Assembly: GCF_008107725.1 (NCBI RefSeq)
Contig: NZ_VIRN01000037.1
Span: 124,001-188,000, forward strand
Direction: 5' to 3'
Length of the DNA: 64,000 nucleotides
Source: Marinobacter sp. BW6
Lineage (GTDB): Bacteria > Pseudomonadota > Gammaproteobacteria > Pseudomonadales > Oleiphilaceae
The notes beneath the pieces are model-generated. The model was not told the origin of the DNA. It made no database searches and was given only the letters and a program-made list of their open reading frames with translations. Positions 56,182-64,000 of the stretch are shown here, in pieces. The first letter of the stretch is position 1; every line of letters starts with the position of its first letter. A program made the translations under genes and the position numbers.

Positions 56182-56967
56182 ATGGGAATCCTCAGTGGCA
56201 AGAAAGCACTGATCGTTGGCGTAGCCAGCAAACTGTCCATCGCTTACGGCATCGCCGAGGCATTCGCCCGCGAAGGCGCCGAACTGGCGTTTACCTACCA
56301 GAACGAAAAGCTTCAGCCACGGGTTGAAAAGTTCGCCGAACAGTGGGGTAGCAAGCTGACCTTCCCGTGCGACGTCGCGAGCGATGAAGAAATTGAAAAC
56401 GTCTTCAAGGAGCTGGGAAAGCACTGGGATAACATCGACATTATTGTCCATGCAGTTGGCTACGCCCCGGGTCACGAACTTGACGGCAATTATGTGGACG
56501 TTACCACCCGTGACGGCTTCCGCATTGCCCACGATATCAGCTCCTACAGCTTTGTTGCCCTGGCCAAGGGAGCACGGGGCATGATGCATGAAGGCAGCTC
56601 TTTGATTACCCTGAGCTACCTGGGTGCCGAGAAGGTTCTGCAGAACTACAACGTGATGGGCCTGGCCAAGGCTTCCCTGGAAGCCAACGTTCGCTACATG
56701 GCTGCCAGCCTGGGCCGTGACGGCATTCGTGTGAACGGTATTTCGGCAGGCCCGATCAAGACTCTTGCCGCTTCTGGCATAAAGAGCTTCCGGAAGATGC
56801 TGGCTGAAAACGCCAGGCGAGCACCGCTGCGTCGAAACGTCACCATCGACGAGGTGGGCAATGCAGCCGCATTCCTCGGCTCTAATCTATCCTCCGGTAT
56901 TACCGGCGAGATCATGTACGTCGACGGCGGCTTCAACATCACCGGCATGGGTGAACTGGAAGAGTAA
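56182..56967 (+). CDS. fabI: enoyl-[acyl-carrier-protein] reductase [NADH] FabI
   Basis: A 261-residue FabI, reducing trans-2-enoyl-ACP in the last step of each fatty-acid elongation cycle. N-terminal [22 protein letters not shown] is the cofactor-binding region. The catalytic Tyr and Lys appear as NYNVMGLAK (about 156-164). The start is ATG 56182 with AGGGAGA about eight bases ahead; the longer frame from 56113 is discarded. It is the target of triclosan in related bacteria, though residues were not checked for resistance. A terminator follows at 56991. Confidence 0.95.
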   Translation: MGILSGKKALIVGVASKLSIAYGIAEAFAREGAELAFTYQNEKLQPRVEKFAEQWGSKLTFPCDVASDEEIENVFKELGKHWDNIDIIVHAVGYAPGHELDGNYVDVTTRDGFRIAHDISSYSFVALAKGARGMMHEGSSLITLSYLGAEKVLQNYNVMGLAKASLEANVRYMAASLGRDGIRVNGISAGPIKTLAASGIKSFRKMLAENARRAPLRRNVTIDEVGNAAAFLGSNLSSGITGEIMYVDGGFNITGMGELEE

Positions 56968-56990
56968 GTCTTACCCGATTCCGAAAACAA

Positions 56991-57018
56991 AAGAGCCGGC
57001 GCTATGCCGGCTCTTTTC
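56991..57018 (+). terminator. intrinsic terminator after fabI
   Basis: AAGAGCCGGC (56991-57000) pairs with GCCGGCTCTT (57006-57015) around GCTAT, with A and T runs. It probably works in both directions, also ending the PilZ gene transcript. Confidence 0.9.
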
Positions 57019-57039
57019 GTTGGATTGCACCGAAAACAT

Positions 57040-57444
57040 TCAATCCTGGGCCATCGCCGAGGCCACAGCCTCCATCCACTCAACGTAGGCGGTTTCATCG
57101 GACTCGATGATTCGCGCCCCTACCAGAAAGCTCGACTCGTTGGGTCGGCACCAGACCACTTCAACGATTAGACTGAACGGTTCCGCATGGTTGCCAAGCA
57201 AGACGCTCGCCGGCAGCAGGGCCCCCAGGGAAAGAGGCTCGTCAGCGGTCAGGCAAAGACCACTGGCGGAAATATCGCGAATACCGCAGATAAGCTCCCG
57301 CTCCTCGGCCCCGGCTTCTTCCGGCAAGCCGGACTCGAGCTCGAGTATCGCCCTGGCCCGGGCCGTAAGGCGGTAATCGGCCCGATTGTCCTGATCAACG
57401 GGCGGTTCATTCCGGGTTCCAAAGCTATAGTCGTTATCTGCCAT
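57040..57444 (-). CDS. PilZ domain protein
   Basis: A 134-residue PilZ protein. The c-di-GMP-binding signatures are visible: RADYR (RxxxR, about residues 21-25) and DISASG (DxSxxG, about 57-62). The remainder is the beta barrel. The small helical C-terminus is unusual. It binds c-di-GMP to change some target; here the downstream partner may be the DUF1631 gene, 25 bp upstream on the same strand. Which process is controlled is not visible. Confidence 0.85.
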   Translation of the reverse strand: MADNDYSFGTRNEPPVDQDNRADYRLTARARAILELESGLPEEAGAEERELICGIRDISASGLCLTADEPLSLGALLPASVLLGNHAEPFSLIVEVVWCRPNESSFLVGARIIESDETAYVEWMEAVASAMAQD

Positions 57445-57469
57445 TGTTGTTTTTCCTGCTTCGGCAATA

Positions 57470-59293
57470 TCAGTTGCGGCCTACGCGGATTCGGCCAACG
57501 ACCCTGCTGAGGGTGTCGTCGAATTCTGCAGAGGTTCCCAGAACCCGGACCCGCCCTTCGACAATCCCCTCAACCAGGGCGTCCTCAAGGAATTCGCGGC
57601 GGTTCAGGCCCAAACGGTCCACAAACACCAGCTTTCTGGACGCATTGATGCGCACGGCCAGTTTCAGACGGGCCGGTTCATCAGACGTTTCATCGGGTTC
57701 AACGACAATCCAGCCACCAAGCTTGATGGCATCCACCTGTTTCTCGGCCAGCAGCGTTCTTTCCTTCCGGATCCGTTCCTTTTCAGCCTGTTCATCGGCT
57801 AGACGTTGCTCTTCATCGGCTTGCCTCTGGCGCTCAAGCTCGGCTTCACGCTCCGCTTCCTCGGCCCTGCGCCGTTCTTCCGCGACTTCTTTTTCCCGCC
57901 TCAATTCCTCGGCGCGTAGCCTGGCAGCTTCCGCCGCCTGTTCCCTCTGCCGACGCTGCTTCTCGCAGACACGAGCAAGCAGTTCCACGGTTTCTGCCAA
58001 CACCGTTCCGAACGGCGTGAGCTGCGGCAATGGCCGGATCTGCTCCTGCTCAAGTGCCCTCTGAAACTCGCCCCAGGTCTGCAGCCCCAGTTTTACACCG
58101 GCGCCGTTGGTCCAGAGGATTTCTGCCGATTCCGGCAAGAACGCATAGAAGTAACGGCGCTGCTCTCCGACACCCTCGCCCTCGACAAACCATTGCCCCT
58201 CATACGGTTCAAAAGCTTCTGCAGCGGGCACTTCGAAGCTGAGCCAAGTGCTGTCCCAGTGGAAGCTCCCCGCCGCAGGCAGAGCCTTCACAAGATCCGG
58301 CGCCTCTCCTCTTAGCCTGGAAACCATAGCGGATTCGATCCCAGACAGGGACTCCGCAGGCAGTGACTCATTAAAAACCCGTTTCCAAACATCAAGGATG
58401 CGATCACCGATCTGTTCGCCCACGTGATAGAGCCGGTTACGGTCCTTGTCGGAAAGCGACGGATCACCAATCCAGACCAGCCATTCCAGCAACTTGCTGC
58501 CATGTCGCAGATTCTCTCCCTCGAGACCGGAATCCCAGATCGACTGTTTCAGCAGACCCTGCCAGTGATCAAGGATAAAGCGGACAATCGGAAGCGGCAG
58601 CTTGCGCCCCTGGAGAGCCCGACCGATCAATGCCCGGGAAGACTGCTCTGCCTTGCGCTGTTTTGCAGCGCCCTGCTCGGTTTCCAGCAGCCGTTGGCGG
58701 AGCTTTCCAACCTGGGCATTCCTCTTCCCGGCGTCTTCCTGCCAGCGATGACAAAATTCGTTCACCGGCTCCGTCTTGCCGGATTCAAAACTTGCGGAAA
58801 CGGCGATAACCAGCGAATCCAGCTGATCCATCAGAACCTTGGCGGAACGGCCTCCGGAATCACTCCAGCCGCGCCACTCCTGAAGGCTGTCCAGCCACTC
58901 CAGTAGCGCCTTGCTGAAGGCTTTCTTGCCCTCCAGATTCATGCGCCAGGCCAGGTAGAAACGCAGCCTGGCCACACGGCGCGCCAGGCTTGGGTGGAGG
59001 CCGCTGGTTTTCAGGAAAACATCCATGATGCGGTCGGCCACATAGGCCGCATTTACCTGGCGGGCTGACCACTCCAGATGGACAGAGCGGATTACATGGG
59101 TGACGCGTTCGTCGCGCTGTTCGGACCAACAGGAGATAAGCAGCGGGCGCCAGTCGCTGACAGCGTCCGCTTCGAGCTTGCCCGCCGGGTATGGGAGGTC
59201 TGGGACGCGGATGCCGGACAGAACATCGTCAATCTTGCCTGAAACCGCTGCAACGGAAGGCACATGCTTCGGTCTCTGCCTGTTTTGCGACAT
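57470..59293 (-). CDS. DUF1631-like protein with C-terminal coiled-coil
   Basis: A 607-residue cytoplasmic protein. The first 430 residues are helical with no catalytic motif; a long coiled coil rich in Glu, Arg and Ala covers about residues 435-535. The C-terminal domain (about 535-605) with VFVDRLGLNRREFLED is similar to the tail of DUF1631 proteins. Some members have been misnamed thymidine phosphorylase. It precedes the PilZ gene on one transcript, so a c-di-GMP-related role is a fair guess. The family assignment is by resemblance only. Confidence 0.6.
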   Translation of the reverse strand: MSQNRQRPKHVPSVAAVSGKIDDVLSGIRVPDLPYPAGKLEADAVSDWRPLLISCWSEQRDERVTHVIRSVHLEWSARQVNAAYVADRIMDVFLKTSGLHPSLARRVARLRFYLAWRMNLEGKKAFSKALLEWLDSLQEWRGWSDSGGRSAKVLMDQLDSLVIAVSASFESGKTEPVNEFCHRWQEDAGKRNAQVGKLRQRLLETEQGAAKQRKAEQSSRALIGRALQGRKLPLPIVRFILDHWQGLLKQSIWDSGLEGENLRHGSKLLEWLVWIGDPSLSDKDRNRLYHVGEQIGDRILDVWKRVFNESLPAESLSGIESAMVSRLRGEAPDLVKALPAAGSFHWDSTWLSFEVPAAEAFEPYEGQWFVEGEGVGEQRRYFYAFLPESAEILWTNGAGVKLGLQTWGEFQRALEQEQIRPLPQLTPFGTVLAETVELLARVCEKQRRQREQAAEAARLRAEELRREKEVAEERRRAEEAEREAELERQRQADEEQRLADEQAEKERIRKERTLLAEKQVDAIKLGGWIVVEPDETSDEPARLKLAVRINASRKLVFVDRLGLNRREFLEDALVEGIVEGRVRVLGTSAEFDDTLSRVVGRIRVGRN

Positions 59294-59468
59294 CCGTTCC
59301 CCGTACTTAAGAAGCGTTGAAAAGGCCCTGTAAATAACGCAGTATAACCAACTCGCCGGGGTTTACCGCAACCGTGCACCGGCGTTATTCGCGTTAATCT
59401 GCAACCTTGTTGGCATAATGAATAGTCCATCAGGGCTGCAACGATCAGAATCGGGGAAGCAGAACAAC

Positions 59469-60545
59469 ATGTCGGGCAACAAACTAGAGAATCTGAATGT
59501 GGCGAGCCAGGAAGCACTGATCACTCCTGAAGCGCTGAAAAAGGAGATGCCACTCTCCGACAAGGCCGCAGAAACCGTCTCAAAGGGCCGCCAGGCCATC
59601 TATGACATCATGGATGGCAAAGACCACCGGCTGTTTGTCGTGGTTGGTCCCTGCTCCATTCACGATGTCGAAGCTGCCAGGGATTACGCAGCGCGTCTCA
59701 AGAAGCTTGCCGATGAAGTCAGCGATACGTTGCTGATCGTTATGCGCGTCTATTTCGAGAAGCCCCGCACAACAGTCGGATGGAAAGGTCTGATCAACGA
59801 TCCGCACCTGAACGACACCTTTGATATTGAACAGGGGCTTCACATTGGTCGTCGCCTGCTGCTTGATATCAACGAGCTTGGCCTGCCCGCAGCTACCGAA
59901 GCACTGGACCCGATTTCTCCGCAGTATCTTCAGGACACTATTGCCTGGTCTGCCATCGGCGCCCGTACCACTGAATCCCAGACACACCGGGAAATGAGTA
60001 GCGGCCTGTCCATGGCGATCGGTTTCAAGAACGGCACCGACGGCAGTCTTGACGTCGCGGTCAACGCCATGAAATCCGTGTCCCATCCCCACAGCTTTTT
60101 GGGTATCGACCAGCAAGGCCAGGTCGCGATTATCCGCACCAAGGGTAATAACTATGGACACGTTGTTCTGCGCGGCGGGGGTGGCAAACCCAACTACGAT
60201 TCTGTGAGTGTTGCACTGTGTGAACAGGCTCTGGAAAAAGCCGGCCTGAGCAAGTCGATGATGATCGACTGCAGCCACGCCAACTCCAGCAAGGATCCGG
60301 CCATTCAGCCGCTGGTCATGCAGGATGTTACCCACCAGATCCTGGAAGGTAATACGTCAATCCAGAGCCTGATGGTGGAGAGCAACATTAACTGGGGTAA
60401 CCAGTCCATCCCTGAGAATCTGGCAGATCTCAAGTACGGTGTATCGGTGACGGACGCCTGTATCGACTGGCCAACCACGGAAAAGGCAATCCGGGATATG
60501 CGCGACAAACTCAAGGACGTACTGCCCAAGCGCAAGATCGGCTGA
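59469..60545 (+). CDS. 3-deoxy-7-phosphoheptulonate synthase, class I
   Basis: A 358-residue DAHP synthase, first step of the shikimate pathway (AroF/AroG/AroH type; the isozyme letter cannot be told). VGPCSIHD (about residues 57-64) and the metal Cys and His sites, TTESQTHREMSSGLSM and DCSHANSSKD, are present. ATG 59469 is chosen with GGGGAAG ahead; the upstream 59418 is not needed. The N-terminal region of about 35 residues is the usual feedback-related segment. It is monocistronic, with the terminator at 60563. Confidence 0.93.
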   Translation: MSGNKLENLNVASQEALITPEALKKEMPLSDKAAETVSKGRQAIYDIMDGKDHRLFVVVGPCSIHDVEAARDYAARLKKLADEVSDTLLIVMRVYFEKPRTTVGWKGLINDPHLNDTFDIEQGLHIGRRLLLDINELGLPAATEALDPISPQYLQDTIAWSAIGARTTESQTHREMSSGLSMAIGFKNGTDGSLDVAVNAMKSVSHPHSFLGIDQQGQVAIIRTKGNNYGHVVLRGGGGKPNYDSVSVALCEQALEKAGLSKSMMIDCSHANSSKDPAIQPLVMQDVTHQILEGNTSIQSLMVESNINWGNQSIPENLADLKYGVSVTDACIDWPTTEKAIRDMRDKLKDVLPKRKIG

Positions 60546-60572
60546 TCAAGGGCAGATATAAAACGGGGAGCC

Positions 60573-62788
<2,216 letters not shown>

Positions 62789-64000
62789 TCAGGTGTAGCG
62801 TTTGCGGGGGCTTTCAGCGTTGAGGGAATCCAGACGCTGGCGTTTTTCGGACAGTTTGATCTCAAGCCCTCGGTTGGCGGGCTCATAATAGCGGCGCTGA
62901 TGAATGGCCTCGGGAAGGTAGGACTCGCCGGCAGCAAACGCTTCGGGTTCATCATGGGCGTACCGATAGGTATCCCCGTGGCCCATACTCTTCATCAGCT
63001 TGGTCGGCGCATTACGCAGGTGCACCGGGACTTCGTAATCCGGGTCCTGACGAATGTCAGCCATGCAACGATTGAAGGCGTTATAAACAGCATTGCTCTT
63101 GGGGGATAGGGCCAGATAAGTCACCGCCTGTGCCAGGGCCAGCTCGCCCTCCGGAGACCCGAGGCGTTCCTGCGCGTCCCAGGCATCCATGCTGAGTTGT
63201 AGCGCCCGGGGATCCGCATTACCGATGTCCTCACTAGCTATCCGCACCAGACGGCGGGCAACGTAGAGCGGATCACAGCCGCCATCGAGCATCCGGCACA
63301 GCCAATACAGCGAGCCGTCCGGATCTGAGCCACGAACGGATTTGTGCAGGGCCGATATCTGGTCGTAAAACACATCACCGCCCTTGTCGAAGCGGCGCAG
63401 GCTGGTCTGCATGACCTGCTCAAGCTGATCGGCCGTGACACGGTCTACCCCGGACTCATCCGGCTCCGCCAGATCGGCGGCGACTTCGAGGATATTCAGC
63501 GCGCGACGCGCATCGCCACCTGACGCAGCGGCCATCAGGGTCAACACATCGTCATGGACCAGCAAGCGGCCGCCAAATCCTTCATCAGCTATCAACGCGC
63601 GGTGTAACAGACGAAGAATGTCTTCTTCTTCGAGATTCTTGAGGACGTAGACCCGAGTTCGGGACAACAACGCACTGTTCAGCTCAAAGGAAGGGTTTTC
63701 GGTGGTAGCCCCCACGAAAATGAAGGTGCCGTCTTCGATATGGGGAAGGAACGCGTCTTGCTGGCTTTTGTTGAAGCGATGCACTTCATCCACAAACAGC
63801 AGTGTGTCCCGGCCCTGAGACTGCTTCCGATTGCGGGCCCGTTCCACAACCGCCCGAATCTCTTTCACACCGCTCAATACGGCAGAGACAGTTTCGAAGC
63901 TGAGGTCGCTGACGTTGGCCAGCAGCTGGGCGAAGGTGGTTTTGCCAACTCCGGGAGGGCCCCAGAGGATCATGGAGTGAAGCTGACCCTGCTCAACCGC
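62789..64000 (-). CDS. rarA: replication-associated recombination protein RarA (N-terminus outside the window)
   Basis: A RarA/MgsA AAA+ ATPase, cut by the window end: the frame is open to 64000, reading AVEQGQLHS before the first in-window Met. Walker [10 protein letters not shown], Walker [11 protein letters not shown] and sensor [16 protein letters not shown] are present. The C-terminal tetramer domain and the [10 protein letters not shown] segment are complete. RarA acts at stalled forks and gaps. In Pseudomonas it lies between lolA and serS, as here. Confidence 0.94.
   Translation of the reverse strand, partial: AVEQGQLHSMILWGPPGVGKTTFAQLLANVSDLSFETVSAVLSGVKEIRAVVERARNRKQSQGRDTLLFVDEVHRFNKSQQDAFLPHIEDGTFIFVGATTENPSFELNSALLSRTRVYVLKNLEEEDILRLLHRALIADEGFGGRLLVHDDVLTLMAAASGGDARRALNILEVAADLAEPDESGVDRVTADQLEQVMQTSLRRFDKGGDVFYDQISALHKSVRGSDPDGSLYWLCRMLDGGCDPLYVARRLVRIASEDIGNADPRALQLSMDAWDAQERLGSPEGELALAQAVTYLALSPKSNAVYNAFNRCMADIRQDPDYEVPVHLRNAPTKLMKSMGHGDTYRYAHDEPEAFAAGESYLPEAIHQRRYYEPANRGLEIKLSEKRQRLDSLNAESPRKRYT

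Overview
The window is a 64 kb piece of a gammaproteobacterial chromosome, moderately GC-rich and densely coded on both strands. It carries housekeeping and conserved accessory genes and shows no prophage, insertion sequence, CRISPR array, toxin gene or plasmid gene. Protein features (MERE-type ETF-QO start, FimL, RssB/RssC, TusDCB-TusE, PhaI/PhaF-like phasin) and gene order recall Pseudomonas. In particular, fimL-dnaQ-rnhA-methyltransferase-gloB-mltD-peptide ABC transporter-fabI follows the P. aeruginosa PA1822-to-PA1806 stretch as I remember it. Taken together, a marine Marinobacter-like organism is the best guess; that is inference from gene content, not a proven identification.

Layout. 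1-4.4 kb: end of cydC, a saccharopine-dehydrogenase-like reductase, a membrane protein, two small anchored proteins and rlmA. 4.5-8.3 kb: etfBA and the divergent ETF-ubiquinone oxidoreductase gene share a 418 bp control region holding a perfect 20 bp palindrome that resembles a PsrA operator. 8.3-14 kb: a REP-like inverted repeat, slyD, then a minus-strand run rssB-rssC-gpsA-sixA-radical SAM-DUF1285. 14-16.6 kb: an HD phosphohydrolase and a renalase-like flavoprotein. 16.7-23.6 kb: eight tightly overlapping plus-strand genes (desaturase, NTF2-like, SDR, flavin oxidoreductase, DUF1365, Cfa-like methyltransferase, DUF2878, exported protein), the most interesting system here and a likely acyl-chain modification operon. 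23.7-28.5 kb: xthA, a TetR regulator, a phasin, a candidate small RNA, a YeeE/YedE pair with a rhodanese/PTP-like enzyme, and hemH. 28.9-33.8 kb: tRNA-Ser(UGA), a Bax-inhibitor-1-like protein, tusDCB-tusE, a DUF445 protein and nfuA. 34-43 kb: metH, DUF2970, an unlisted 34-residue membrane peptide, cysI-DUF934, acuI, sohB and an SCP2 protein. 43.2-57 kb: fimL and the conserved block down to fabI. 57-64 kb: PilZ and DUF1631 genes, a DAHP synthase, cobA-serS, and the start-truncated rarA.

Functional links. ETF and ETF-QO move electrons from acyl-CoA dehydrogenases to ubiquinone, which fits a lipid-using marine heterotroph along with fabI, the phasin, the desaturase and the lipid-modifying operon. 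Sulfur handling recurs (YeeE pair, TusDCB/E, cysI, cobA making siroheme precursor, NfuA, metH), with cobA and cysI joined through siroheme. Surface motility and second-messenger functions are suggested by fimL and the PilZ gene. Translations and motif calls are from reading the sequence; no database search was run.
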